Source: Thiotrichales bacterium
GTDB lineage: Bacteria > Pseudomonadota > Gammaproteobacteria > SZUA-229
NCBI GenBank assembly: GCA_020341835.1
Contig: CP070838.1
Location: forward strand, 1,153,310 to 1,195,426
Direction: 5' to 3'
Length of the DNA stretch: 42,117 nt
A model generated the notes under the pieces. That model was not told the DNA's origin, searched no databases, and saw nothing but the letters and a program-made list of their open reading frames with translations. A program made the position numbers and the translations under genes. Shown here piece after piece: positions 1-8,351 of the stretch. Position 1 is the first letter of the stretch. Every line of letters starts with the position of its first letter.

Positions 1-326
1 TCCAGGGCGGTAAATTCGGGCAGTAAATGATGGAACTGGTAAATAAAGCCAAGATGCTCGTTGCGTATCGTGCAGCGCGCCTTTTCGTTGATGTCAAACA
101 GGTTATCATCGTTGATCAGTACCTGTCCGGACGTTGGTTTATCGAGACCACCAAGCAGGTTTAGCAAGGTGGATTTGCCCGAGCCGGAAGTACCGATGAT
201 GGCTGCTGTTTCACCCGCCTTCAAGGTGATATTGATGCCCTTGAGCACGTGCAGGGCTTCACCGCTGCCTTCGCGGTAATCCTTGCCGAGTCCGAGGGCC
301 TGCAGGCTGAAACCGGCACTATTCAT
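1..326 (-). CDS. lolD: LolD, lipoprotein-release ABC ATPase (partial, C-terminus outside window)
   Basis: ATP-binding subunit of the LolCDE machine that extracts lipoproteins from the inner membrane for transfer to LolA. About 108 N-terminal residues are visible; the gene runs off the left edge. The Walker A motif GTSGSGKST lies near residues 45-53, and the Q-loop region [14 protein letters not shown] near residues 95-108 is typical of LolD. The ATG lies inside the end of lolC (ATGAATAG, 8 bases shared), so translation is probably coupled. Family assignment rests on these motifs and on the lolC neighbour. Confidence 0.93.
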   Translation of the reverse strand, partial: MNSAGFSLQALGLGKDYREGSGEALHVLKGINITLKAGETAAIIGTSGSGKSTLLNLLGGLDKPTSGQVLINDDNLFDINEKARCTIRNEHLGFIYQFHHLLPEFTAL

Positions 327-1569
327 AACGCAAGGCCTCCGCGGGCATGGTCCGCGACGCACGCCAGGCCGGATAGATCGTGGCGAGTATCGTGATGACA
401 AAGGCCGATACAGCATAGGTGAGGACTTCTTTGGGTCGCACATCCGCGGTGATGTCACTGATGTAGTAGACATCGGACGGCAGGAAGTCGGTCTGGAAAA
501 GTTGCTCCAGCCAGGAAACGATCTCGAATACATTCAGTGCAACCGGCACCCCGGCGGCAACGCCGATCAAGGTGCCGAACATTCCGATCACCGTACCCTG
601 GATGATGAAAATCGTCATTATGCTGCCTGGTCTCATACCCAGTGCACGCAGGATCGCGATGTCCGCCTCCTTGTCAGTGACAGTCATCATCAGGGTAGAA
701 ACAATATTCAGTGCCGCCACCGCAATGACCATCAACAGAATGATGAACATCACGGTTTTTTCAGTCTTGAGGGCCTTGAAAAAATTACGGTGTTGCCTGG
801 TCCAGTCACGAATCCAGTATTCTTCCCCGAACGTCTTGTCGAGCTGGTAGGTCACCTTTTGTGCTTCGAACAGATCAACCAGCTTGAGTCGAATGCCATT
901 GACCTTGCCTTGATCGAGCTGAAACAGCTTTGCGGCATCCTGGATATGTATGTACGCCATGGCGCTGTCGAACTCGTGCATGCCCACCTCGAATACACCG
1001 ACGACCTTGAAACGGCGAAGCCTTGGCATGACGCCAACCGCCGTTACACTGGCCTGTGGCGTAATCACGGTAATCTTGTCGCCTTCATAAACGCCGAGTG
1101 AATTGGCCAGTTCGCGGCCCAGTACAATGCCATATTCTCCGGCCTGCAGGTCGGTCAGTTCACCGGAAACCATCTTGCTCGCGACCGTCGACACCGTTTT
1201 CTCGGCGTGCGGTTCGATACCCCGGACCAGCGAACCGCTGACACGTCTTCCGTTTGACAACATGACTTCCTTGCGAATATACGGTGCCGCACTGATGACA
1301 TTACTGTTCTGCTTCGCGATTTCCGCATTCTGTTGCCAGTTGCTCATGGTGCCGTCAAAACCGGTAATCGTTGCATGTGAGGTCATGCTCAGGGTGCGGT
1401 CACGCAGTTCGTTGCCGAAACCGTTCATCACCGAAAGTACAACGATCAGCGCGAAGACGCCGAGCGAAACCCCGGCGATAGAAATAAAGGCGATAAATGA
1501 GACAAAATGCGTTTTGCGCCTGGCGCGTGTATAGCGCAGTCCGATAAATAGCTCTTTAGGTTGGAACAT
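319..1569 (-). CDS. lolC: LolC/LolE family lipoprotein-releasing permease
   Basis: Inner-membrane subunit of the lipoprotein-release ABC transporter, 416 residues, the usual LolC/LolE length. The N-terminus carries a first membrane segment around residues 25-50, ending in [13 protein letters not shown], the conserved LolC/E segment. A long periplasmic domain follows, then three membrane segments in the last third (about 270-400) in the FtsX-like arrangement; the protein ends ALRYE. It sits upstream of and overlaps lolD, the usual lolC-lolD order. No strong ribosome site is seen before the ATG. LolC and LolE cannot be told apart from sequence alone; the position before lolD favours LolC (or the fused-role LolF). 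Confidence 0.92.
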   Translation of the reverse strand: MFQPKELFIGLRYTRARRKTHFVSFIAFISIAGVSLGVFALIVVLSVMNGFGNELRDRTLSMTSHATITGFDGTMSNWQQNAEIAKQNSNVISAAPYIRKEVMLSNGRRVSGSLVRGIEPHAEKTVSTVASKMVSGELTDLQAGEYGIVLGRELANSLGVYEGDKITVITPQASVTAVGVMPRLRRFKVVGVFEVGMHEFDSAMAYIHIQDAAKLFQLDQGKVNGIRLKLVDLFEAQKVTYQLDKTFGEEYWIRDWTRQHRNFFKALKTEKTVMFIILLMVIAVAALNIVSTLMMTVTDKEADIAILRALGMRPGSIMTIFIIQGTVIGMFGTLIGVAAGVPVALNVFEIVSWLEQLFQTDFLPSDVYYISDITADVRPKEVLTYAVSAFVITILATIYPAWRASRTMPAEALRYE

Positions 1570-1597
1570 GGCGCGGATTTAAGCAGGATTGCCTGAA

Positions 1598-1614
1598 GAA
1601 TTCCATTAGAATTC
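1598..1614. promoter_or_regulatory. Paired GAATTC motif between divergent lolC and CbiM-like gene
   Basis: Two GAATTC hexamers are separated by CATTA, so their centres lie 11 bases apart, about one helical turn. They sit in the 114-base gap between two divergent start codons. A regulator site is possible, but short palindromes of this kind also arise by chance. Confidence 0.2.
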
Positions 1615-1683
1615 ACGAATAATGTTCAGCACGTTTGGCTGTACCGGCATGACGCCTGTCCACGCCAGATTCATGGCAATTTG

Positions 1684-2382
1684 ATGAACCTCGATATTCC
1701 CTGGTTGATTGGTCTTTATATCCCCGCCGAACTGTTACCGGCAGCCCTGGTATGGGCAGGCAACCTCGCTTTTTTACTGCTACTGTTGCAGGCAATCAGA
1801 CTGGCACCGTGGCGGGCACTGCTCAGTCAGTCAGAAAAACAGCATGTATTTCTCGGCGCCGTGGTGACTCTGTTGATCATCTGGGGTATCAGGGCCGGTC
1901 TTTCGCCCGGTCTCGGTTTCCATCATCTCGGGGCGACCCTGTTCACCCTGATGTTTGGCTGGCCGCTGGCGCTGATCGGCCTGACCATAACCATGACGAT
2001 CTCGATCCTGTTACAGGCCGCTGACTGGGCCAGCCTGGGTATCAACGGCCTGTTGAGTATCGCAATACCGGTCTTCGCCAGCTACGGCATTCTCAGGCTT
2101 TCGCAGAGCAAACTACCGGATAATTTTTTTATCTACATTTTTGTCTGCGCTTTCTTTGGCGCCGGCGCCGCAGTCGCGATCAGTCGGCTGTGCGCAATCG
2201 GCCTGCTGGCATCGGTCAACGCGTATCCCGATGAACAGCTGATCGAAGAGTCCCTGCAATACCTGCCGATGTTCATGTTCCCTGAAGCATTTGTCACCGG
2301 CATGTTGACGACTATCTTCGTCGTTTATCGACCTGCATGGGTGGCAACGTTTGATGATGAGCGTTATATCCGGGGGAAATAG
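1684..2382 (+). CDS. CbiM-like (ECF-type) integral membrane protein
   Basis: Very hydrophobic protein of 232 residues with about six membrane segments. The block GLGFHHLGATLFTLMFGWPL (about residues 78-97) and the later GINGLLSIAIPV segment resemble the CbiM/energy-coupling-factor permease family, which binds metal or cobalamin-pathway substrates in ECF transporters. The usual CbiM N-terminal MHIPDG metal site is absent, and no ECF ATPase or CbiQ-like partner is nearby, so it would be a solitary S-component-like protein of unknown substrate. ATG at 1684 is chosen over the TTG at 1681; neither has a good ribosome site. Divergent from lolC. Family call is moderate, function inferred. Confidence 0.65.
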   Translation: MNLDIPWLIGLYIPAELLPAALVWAGNLAFLLLLLQAIRLAPWRALLSQSEKQHVFLGAVVTLLIIWGIRAGLSPGLGFHHLGATLFTLMFGWPLALIGLTITMTISILLQAADWASLGINGLLSIAIPVFASYGILRLSQSKLPDNFFIYIFVCAFFGAGAAVAISRLCAIGLLASVNAYPDEQLIEESLQYLPMFMFPEAFVTGMLTTIFVVYRPAWVATFDDERYIRGK

Positions 2383-2433
2383 CCTGGTTCAACGGCTAAG
2401 ATCAGGGAGTTCCGGGAATATCAATTTAGCCAA

Positions 2434-2662
2434 GCGGCTTCAGCCGCGAATCGAACCCGCCAGGTGTTCAGGTTAACTGGTCCACAGATGAACACAGATT
2501 AACGCGGATGCACGCAAATGTTTTCGCTGTGTGATCAAGCAACGACACGCGCTAGGTTTCAAACAACTCACAACATCTGTGTTTATCTGCGTTCATCTGT
2601 GGACTTAAATATCAACTGAAGATTGGTGCCGTCAGGGAACTGAAATTCGCGGCTGAAGCCGC
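2434..2662. repeat. Nested inverted-repeat element (REP-like ends, 30-bp inner arms)
   Basis: Fills most of the 320-base gap 2383-2702. Outer arms are a perfect 18-bp inverted repeat, GCGGCTTCAGCCGCGAAT at 2434-2451 and its complement at 2645-2662; each arm is itself a small hairpin (GCGGCT-TC-AGCCGC). Inner arms at 2480-2509 and 2575-2604 are 30 bases each, starting GTCCACAGATGAAC, with about four mismatches when one is complemented. No reading frame was credible inside. It looks like a non-coding, MITE-like or REP-like dispersed element. Confidence 0.85.
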
Positions 2663-2702
2663 TGCTACATGTAATGCCGGTTCTCTGCGGTTATTTTTGC
2701 TG

Positions 2703-3842
2703 CTAGAACATAATCCGGTCGTAGGTCCAGTACAGACCAATAACCGATATGATGGCCGAACACGGTACTGTTATTCGCTGGTGATACCAGGGCTTTTTGC
2801 GGAACCAGATGCCTATCAACAGGTAGGCGGCAACAATCACCGCAATCTGACCCAGTTCAACGCCAATATTAAAGCTGATCAGTGCGGTAGCAAATGCATT
2901 CGGCGGCATGCCGAACTCTGCGAGCACATCCGCAAAACCAAGTCCGTGTAACAGTCCGAACAGAAATACAAGGACCAGTCTGCTTTTGTGCAATGATTTT
3001 GCAAAAATATTCTCGATACCGACATAGGCGATCGACAGTGCAATCAAAGGCTCAACGATGCTGGACGGCAGGCTGATGATACCTTTCATCGACAGCGCCA
3101 GAGTCAGTGTATGCGCCACGGTAAACATCGTGACCTGCCATAGCAGCGGTCTCATCCGGGTACTGAGCAGGAATATGCCAATGATGAACAGGATATGGTC
3201 AATGCCCCTGGGGACAATATGCTCGAATCCAATGACCATGTAGGACCACACAACTTCGCTGACGGGCCTGCGGGTAAAGAGCTCCTCAAGCGAAAACGAC
3301 TGACTGGGTTCGTCCTTGCGTAACCATTGCCATTCCGACCAGTGCCATTGCTGGTTGTCTTCATCGACCTGGCGTACACGCACCGCGTTATCACCGAATT
3401 GCGCCGGGTAGTACCATTGTAATGTCCGGCTGCGCTGGTCAAGTTCGCCGGCAAGCGTAATCACGCTGATTCGAGGTACCTTGGTGTATCCCGGCTCGGG
3501 GATCCAGACATCAACAATGTCCAGCGGGACAATGACATCATCAGCTTTCAGATAGATCTGGCCAAGGAATTCCTGCTTGAACGGCTCGAATTCTGTATGG
3601 AGCTGCCCGGATTGCAGGACGCGCAATGCATCGTATTCTTCGGCGGTGGGAGCATCCTGGGTGTTTTTGTAGCGGGCATTGATACCGGTCAACAGCGCTT
3701 CGATACTTGCACGGACTTCGATTCGGACGCTGCCGTTGGTATTGGCGCTGATTTCAACCAGCGCCGGCTTCACGACATCGGCACCGGCGGTAGCGGACAG
3801 CGTGCACGCAACAATAATCAACAGAAAAATGCGAAATCTCAT
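2703..3842 (-). CDS. HupE/UreJ-family membrane protein with extracytoplasmic N-terminal domain
   Basis: 379 residues. A signal peptide (about 1-21, cleavage near ATAGA) leads into a 190-residue beta-rich exported domain, followed by a C-terminal region of about six membrane segments from about residue 205. The segment GIDHILFIIGIFLL and a later LFGLLHGLGFADV are hallmarks of HupE/UreJ proteins, thought to move nickel or related metals. This is the long HupE/UreJ_2 form rather than the short UreJ. It is divergent from soxB across a 188-base gap, and no hydrogenase or urease genes are present, so its substrate here is unknown. Confidence 0.85.
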   Translation of the reverse strand: MRFRIFLLIIVACTLSATAGADVVKPALVEISANTNGSVRIEVRASIEALLTGINARYKNTQDAPTAEEYDALRVLQSGQLHTEFEPFKQEFLGQIYLKADDVIVPLDIVDVWIPEPGYTKVPRISVITLAGELDQRSRTLQWYYPAQFGDNAVRVRQVDEDNQQWHWSEWQWLRKDEPSQSFSLEELFTRRPVSEVVWSYMVIGFEHIVPRGIDHILFIIGIFLLSTRMRPLLWQVTMFTVAHTLTLALSMKGIISLPSSIVEPLIALSIAYVGIENIFAKSLHKSRLVLVFLFGLLHGLGFADVLAEFGMPPNAFATALISFNIGVELGQIAVIVAAYLLIGIWFRKKPWYHQRITVPCSAIISVIGLYWTYDRIMF

Positions 3843-3992
3843 CGGTTGCGGATGTTATCGCAGTTCTCCGAGGAATGAGAGTCTATTGTTATTTCCGTGA
3901 ATAAAATCAGGACTTTTACGTCATCTGTACATTAAGCAATGCTAATTAACATTTTCGTCAAAACTGCGATATCATCTTGTCATTTAACAAAA

Positions 3993-4006
3993 ATAATGCG
4001 CATTAT
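3993..4006. promoter_or_regulatory. Perfect 14-bp palindrome upstream of soxB
   Basis: ATAATGCGCATTAT is its own complement and ends 24 bases before the soxB ATG, in the leader between divergent hupE-like and soxB genes. Size and symmetry suit a dimeric repressor such as an ArsR-type sulfur regulator; no such regulator gene lies in the window, so this is inference. Confidence 0.4.
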
Positions 4007-4030
4007 CGCCGCAGAAGAGAGGTCTATAAC

Positions 4031-5944
4031 ATGTCGCGAATTGATCGCCGAGAATTCCTTAAATTATTGAGTGCCGGAGCTGTTGCCGGATCAGTTCCGT
4101 GGTTGTCAGCATGCAGCAAATCGGCTGATGCAGGAATTCTTCCGAAGGACTTCTACTCCATTCCAAAGCGCGGCAATGTGCGTGTATTGCACTGTACCGA
4201 CTTTCACGGTCAACTTAACCCGGTCTTCTTCCGTGAACCGAACGTCAATCTCGGTATGGGTGATGCCTTTGGACGCCCACCGCATATGGTCGGCAAAACC
4301 TTTCTGAAGGAAATGGGCCTGCAGCCGAACACACCTGAAGCCCATGCCTACACCTACCTCAATTTCAACGAAGCTGCGAGGAAATTCGGGCGCATGGGCG
4401 GCATGGCGAACATGAAGACGCTGTGTGACCAGTTGCGCGAACAAATGGGTGGTCGCAAGAACACGCTGATGCTCGACGGTGGTGACCTGTGGCAGGGTTC
4501 CGGCACATCGTTATGGACGCGCGGTGTCGACATGGTGGAGGCCTCGAACATTCTCGGTATTGACGTGATGGTTGGCCACTGGGAATTCACTTACCGTGAA
4601 AATGAAGTATTGAGCAACGTCGCACTGTTCAAGGGTGATTTCATCGGCCAGAACGTTCGCGTGAAAGAAGACTCACTGATGGACGACGGCTATGCCAAGA
4701 TGGTCGAAACCTATGATGGTCGCGGCCTCTATGACGAAGATACCGGCCATGCATTCCAGCCTTATGTGATCCGCGAAGTCGGCGGTGCCCGCATCTGTGT
4801 TGTCGGCCAGGCCTTCCCACGCACCGCCAATGCCAACCCGCAGGAGTTCTTCCCGGACTGGTCCTTCGGCCTGCGTGAAGATGACATGATCGAACTGGTC
4901 GAAGGCATTCGTGAAGACGAGAAACCGGATGCCATTGTTTTACTGTCGCACAACGGCATGGACGTGGACATCAAGATGGCCGAACGCGTTCCGGGCCTCA
5001 ATGCCGTGTTTGGCGGACATACGCATGACGGCGTACCGAAACCGGTGAAAGTCAAGAACGTCGAGGGCAATCAGTGCCTGGTTACCAATGCAGGATCCAA
5101 CGGTAAATTCCTCGGCGTGATGGATTTCGATATCGATGGCGGCAAGATCAAGTCGATGAACTATGAAATGCTGCCGATCTTTGCCGATGCACTACCGGCC
5201 GACAAGGAGCTGCAGGCCTACATCGACCAGATGCGCAATACCAAGTACGACGAAAACATTATCGAAAGCCGCGTCAAGAAGCTTTACTACAACAAGAGCC
5301 GCGTGGGTAAAACCTACAAGCAAATCCTCGGCGAAAAGCTGGCGATTGCTGATCGCACCCTGTACCGCCGCGGCAATTTCATGGGTACCTGGGACCAGGT
5401 GCTATGCAATGCGCTGCGTGAGGAATACAAGGCGGACGTCGCATTATCAGCCGGTGTGCGCTGGGGTACGAGTACGCTGGAAGGCGACTGGATCACGATG
5501 GAAGACGTGATGACACAATGTTCAATGACCTACGCCGAGACCTATGTATCGGAAATGACAGGTCATGATCTGTTGAACGTCCTCGAACAGGTAGCAGACA
5601 ACCTGTTCGATCCCGACCCCTATCTGCAATCAGGCGGTGACATGGTGCGCGTTGGTGGCCTGGACTACACCATCGATCCGTCAAAGCCCCTGTACGAGCG
5701 TATTACCGATGCGCGTCTGGACAACGGCCACCTGATCGAGGCCGATACCAAATACAAGGTTGCCGGCTGGGCACAGGTAAACCGCACACCGGAGGGCCGG
5801 TTGATGTGGGACGTAGTACGCGACTATATCGTCAACAACAAGGGCAAGGATAATGTATTGCGCCTGCCCAAGATCAATCATCCAAAACTGGTTGGTGTAA
5901 TGAAGGATCCGGGCATCGCCGATTATCCGGGCGAAGCCAGCTAG
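4031..5944 (+). CDS. soxB: SoxB, thiosulfohydrolase (di-manganese, Tat-exported)
   Basis: Periplasmic enzyme of the Sox thiosulfate-oxidation pathway; it hydrolyses the sulfone group from the cysteine-bound intermediate on SoxYZ. 638 residues. The Tat signal DRREFLKLL has twin arginines at 6-7 and is followed by LSAC (Cys28), a possible lipoprotein site. Metallophosphatase motifs in order: CTDFHGQL (Asp57, His59), LDGGDLWQG (Asp149), VGHWEFTY (His183, the SoxB variant of GNHE), LLSHNGMD, and GGHTHD; the 5'-nucleotidase C-terminal domain follows. The ATG at 4031 is preferred over an upstream TTG at 3977 because AGAGAGG lies 9 bases before it and the Tat signal starts there. No soxXYZA genes are in the window. 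Confidence 0.97.
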   Translation: MSRIDRREFLKLLSAGAVAGSVPWLSACSKSADAGILPKDFYSIPKRGNVRVLHCTDFHGQLNPVFFREPNVNLGMGDAFGRPPHMVGKTFLKEMGLQPNTPEAHAYTYLNFNEAARKFGRMGGMANMKTLCDQLREQMGGRKNTLMLDGGDLWQGSGTSLWTRGVDMVEASNILGIDVMVGHWEFTYRENEVLSNVALFKGDFIGQNVRVKEDSLMDDGYAKMVETYDGRGLYDEDTGHAFQPYVIREVGGARICVVGQAFPRTANANPQEFFPDWSFGLREDDMIELVEGIREDEKPDAIVLLSHNGMDVDIKMAERVPGLNAVFGGHTHDGVPKPVKVKNVEGNQCLVTNAGSNGKFLGVMDFDIDGGKIKSMNYEMLPIFADALPADKELQAYIDQMRNTKYDENIIESRVKKLYYNKSRVGKTYKQILGEKLAIADRTLYRRGNFMGTWDQVLCNALREEYKADVALSAGVRWGTSTLEGDWITMEDVMTQCSMTYAETYVSEMTGHDLLNVLEQVADNLFDPDPYLQSGGDMVRVGGLDYTIDPSKPLYERITDARLDNGHLIEADTKYKVAGWAQVNRTPEGRLMWDVVRDYIVNNKGKDNVLRLPKINHPKLVGVMKDPGIADYPGEAS

Positions 5945-6010
5945 GCTGCCTTCAGGGAACAGTATTCCTGTTTCACTGAAACAATCTATGCCGGTCTGAG
6001 GTATTTATTT

Positions 6011-6402
6011 CTCGCAAACGCGCAAAGCACGCAAAGGTTTTTCGGGTAGACCTAACAAACAAAAAATGTCCTTGGCGAGCTTTGCGCCTTTGCGAGAGTA
6101 AAATCCTGAAACCGCGAACAACATCCCTGCTGTCAGAAACGCAAGCGTTTGGTTCAGCGTTATCAAACAACAGTCCCTGATTTATCTTTTCGTGTTGTTG
6201 GTTCTTTTGCTCTCGCAGAGACGCTGAGTACGCAGAGAATTTATAATGTTTTTTACGACCGCAAAAGCCTCTGCGTTCCCTGCGCCTCCGCGAGAAAAAG
6301 ATTTTTATACAGCTGCTAACAATCAAACTAACAGGTATACCGTCTCCGTATTGATTATTACATCTACCTGAAATACCTTTGCGTGCTTGGCACCTTGGCG
6401 AG
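6011..6402. repeat. Cluster of five CGC-rich inverted-repeat arms
   Basis: Lies in the 547-base gap between soxB and the DUF302 gene. Arms of about 27 bases: 6011-6037 and 6070-6096 pair with about three mismatches (CTCGCAAA..GCGCAAAGC core); 6211-6237 and 6269-6295 form a second pair (TCTCGC..GAG type); 6376-6402, complemented, matches the first arm at 23 of 27 positions, so an outer pair encloses the inner ones. All arms show a 9-10 base rhythm of CGC followed by AAG or GAG. No coding signal inside; apparently a nested dispersed repeat. Confidence 0.85.
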
Positions 6403-6430
6403 AGACAATACTTCTCAAAACAGTATCAGC

Positions 6431-6463
6431 AAAAAAAAGCGAGCGGTAAAAAACCGCTCGCTT
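6431..6463 (-). terminator. Rho-independent terminator of the fccA-fccB-DUF302 unit
   Basis: An 11-bp perfect stem, AAGCGAGCGGT paired with 6453-6463, encloses a five-base loop; read on the minus strand it is followed by a run of eight T (6431-6438). It lies 29 bases past the DUF302 stop codon. Confidence 0.93.
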
Positions 6464-6491
6464 ATTTATGAATTGGCCTGATGGCTCTGAA

Positions 6492-6986
6492 TTATTTACT
6501 GAGGTTGACCATTGCCTCCATTTGCGGCGCAAGTTCCGCAGCAATATCGGTGACGACGCCGCCGTAGATCATCCCGAGCATTTCCATGTTCATCACGGAA
6601 ATGTAGGTCTTGCCATCCGATTTCTCGTAAACAGCAATCGTGCATGGCATCATGGTAGTCAGCTTCTTGAGCTCATCATTGACCAGTATCTTCACGGCGG
6701 CCTCAGGTTCGCACATCTTCAGGACCTGGTTCTTGCCGATATCCTTGCCGGTGGTTTTCATCAGATTCTTCTGGAAGTTCACTTTCCACTTGTTCGGCAC
6801 CTTCCAGCCTTCATAACGTGCATTTTCTTCGATCTTCTCCAGGGTTTCGTCAAATCCCAGAGGACTCTCAACTTCGATCAGCATCTGTGAGCCCAACGAC
6901 TGACCAATTTTCTGCTGCACTGCCGGAATTTGCAGTGAGCCTACGCCAACAATGGCGCCGATGATAAAAGCTACGATGATTTTCAT
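6492..6986 (-). CDS. DUF302 family exported protein
   Basis: 164 residues. An N-terminal hydrophobic segment (about 3-22) anchors or exports the protein. The DUF302 domain covers most of the rest, with MCEPEAAVKIL and the MMPCTIAVYE block typical of the family. Its function is unknown; DUF302 genes are often seen beside sulfur-oxidation and cytochrome genes. It follows fccB by 71 bases, with an intercistronic hairpin and a strong GAGGAGG site 11 bases before the ATG, so it is probably co-transcribed with fccAB yet translated strongly in its own right. A terminator follows. Confidence 0.88.
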   Translation of the reverse strand: MKIIVAFIIGAIVGVGSLQIPAVQQKIGQSLGSQMLIEVESPLGFDETLEKIEENARYEGWKVPNKWKVNFQKNLMKTTGKDIGKNQVLKMCEPEAAVKILVNDELKKLTTMMPCTIAVYEKSDGKTYISVMNMEMLGMIYGGVVTDIAAELAPQMEAMVNLSK

Positions 6987-7008
6987 AATTTAATTCCTCC
7001 TCAAAGGA

Positions 7009-7032
7009 AAGGGTCCGCTATTGCGGACCCTT
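7009..7032 (-). other. Intercistronic hairpin between fccB and DUF302 gene
   Basis: 10-bp perfect stem AAGGGTCCGC with a four-base loop. Read on the minus strand it is followed only by TTTCCTTT and then the DUF302 ribosome site, so it is a weak terminator at best. An attenuator or an RNA-stability element that sets the fccB:DUF302 ratio is more likely (inference). Confidence 0.7.
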
Positions 7033-7057
7033 GATCACTTATTGAAGTTAAGTGGTA

Positions 7058-8338
7058 TCAGCCACCAAAGGCATCATGGGTGATGTTGTTGAACCAGCTG
7101 TACGCGTACTGAACTTCACGTGCGCGGTCACCGGCCGGGCTATCCTTGCTGGTCAGGCCACCTGAGCCCTTGACCTTGGCAACCTTGCCATCAACCAGGT
7201 TGTAAACCATGGCAACGGATATACCGTCTTCAGGTGCGACAATACTGTAGCAGGTGTTGACCCATGACGGCTCGCCAGGCTCACGACCGTTGACCAGATC
7301 GACAACCGCTGCGGCGGTTACCTTGGCTTCAGAGTTCGCAGCATAGCCGGACTTGGGCAGCGGCTTCTGGATTGCAGCGTCGCCGATCACATGAATACCC
7401 TTGTGAATCGTCGACTCGAAGGTCTTGTGTTCAACGGGACACCAGCCGGAGTCGTTGGTCAGGCCGGCGATCTCTGCGATCTTGCCTGCTTTCTGTGCCG
7501 GAATGATATTGGTCACATCACCCTTGTGGGTATTGCCGTCACCGGTTTTAACCGTGCCGGCCCCGACGTCGACGCTCTTGACGCCACCGCCGGTGTCTTT
7601 CGCCGCAACCCATTCGATGTGATCCGGGTAATGGCGCGAGAAGGCCTGCTTGAACAGTCCGAATTTGGAGAACTTGTCCTTGGCATCGAGTATCAATACC
7701 TTGGATTTCGGCTTCTTCGCCTGCAGGTAGCTGGCGATCTGGCAGGCGCGTTCGTACGGTCCCGGTGGACAGCGGAACGGGTTTGGCGGAGGCGCAATCA
7801 ATACCGTGCCGCCATCGGCCATGCCTTCGAGCTGTTTGCGCAATAAGGAGGTTTGATCACCCGCTTTCCACGCGTGCGGCATTTTGTCATGGGCCGCATC
7901 GTTGTAGCCAGCGATATTGTCACGAAACGAAATGCCTGGCGCGACCACGCAGCGGTCATAACTGAAGGTGTCACCACCTTTGGTCATCACCTTACGTCCA
8001 GCAGCGTCGATACCGGTAACCGTATCATGCACAACCTTGACTCCATGGCTGGCCAGCCCGTCATAGCCGAACTTGATCGAGTTGATGTCCCGGCGTCCGC
8101 TCAGCACTTCGTTGCTCATGTAGCAGGTATAGTAGTTCTTGTTCGGCTCGATCAGGGTTACTTCGACTGAAGCATCGGCCATGCGGATGTACTTCGCACA
8201 GGTAGCGCCACCGGTGCCACCGCCAACGATCACTACTTTCTTGGAAGCCGCATTGCCGATAACCGGAAATCCAAGCGCACTTACTGCAGCAGTCGTGCCA
8301 GCGACCTTGATAAAATCTCTACGATTCAACTTTTTCAT
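7058..8338 (-). CDS. fccB: FccB, flavocytochrome c sulfide dehydrogenase, flavoprotein subunit
   Basis: Periplasmic FAD subunit that oxidises sulfide and passes electrons to the cytochrome FccA. 426 residues. A Tat signal (NRRDFIKVAG) leads to a GGGTGG dinucleotide fold at about 39-44. Cys72 in YYTCYMSNE matches the covalent FAD attachment site (position 42 after a 30-residue signal). Cys190 (FRCPPGPYERA) and Cys300 (GWCPVEH) match the redox-active disulfide. The C-terminal FCSD domain ends YSWFNNITHDAFGG. The ATG at 8338 is chosen over the track-length start because AGAGGA lies 7 bases upstream and the Tat signal begins there. 13 bases after fccA. Confidence 0.97.
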   Translation of the reverse strand: MKKLNRRDFIKVAGTTAAVSALGFPVIGNAASKKVVIVGGGTGGATCAKYIRMADASVEVTLIEPNKNYYTCYMSNEVLSGRRDINSIKFGYDGLASHGVKVVHDTVTGIDAAGRKVMTKGGDTFSYDRCVVAPGISFRDNIAGYNDAAHDKMPHAWKAGDQTSLLRKQLEGMADGGTVLIAPPPNPFRCPPGPYERACQIASYLQAKKPKSKVLILDAKDKFSKFGLFKQAFSRHYPDHIEWVAAKDTGGGVKSVDVGAGTVKTGDGNTHKGDVTNIIPAQKAGKIAEIAGLTNDSGWCPVEHKTFESTIHKGIHVIGDAAIQKPLPKSGYAANSEAKVTAAAVVDLVNGREPGEPSWVNTCYSIVAPEDGISVAMVYNLVDGKVAKVKGSGGLTSKDSPAGDRAREVQYAYSWFNNITHDAFGG

Positions 8339-8351
8339 CTCATATCCTCTC

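Noticed and set aside
283-1101. 272-codon open frame on the plus strand
   Set aside because: Antisense to lolC, no ribosome site and low-complexity His/Asp-rich translation.
2443-2462. tRNA T-arm-like GGTTCGATTC on the minus strand
   Set aside because: No acceptor, D or anticodon arms; the sequence belongs to the REP-like repeat arm.
5990-6420. CRISPR-like array
   Set aside because: Arms alternate in orientation and spacing is irregular; inverted repeats rather than direct repeats with uniform spacers.
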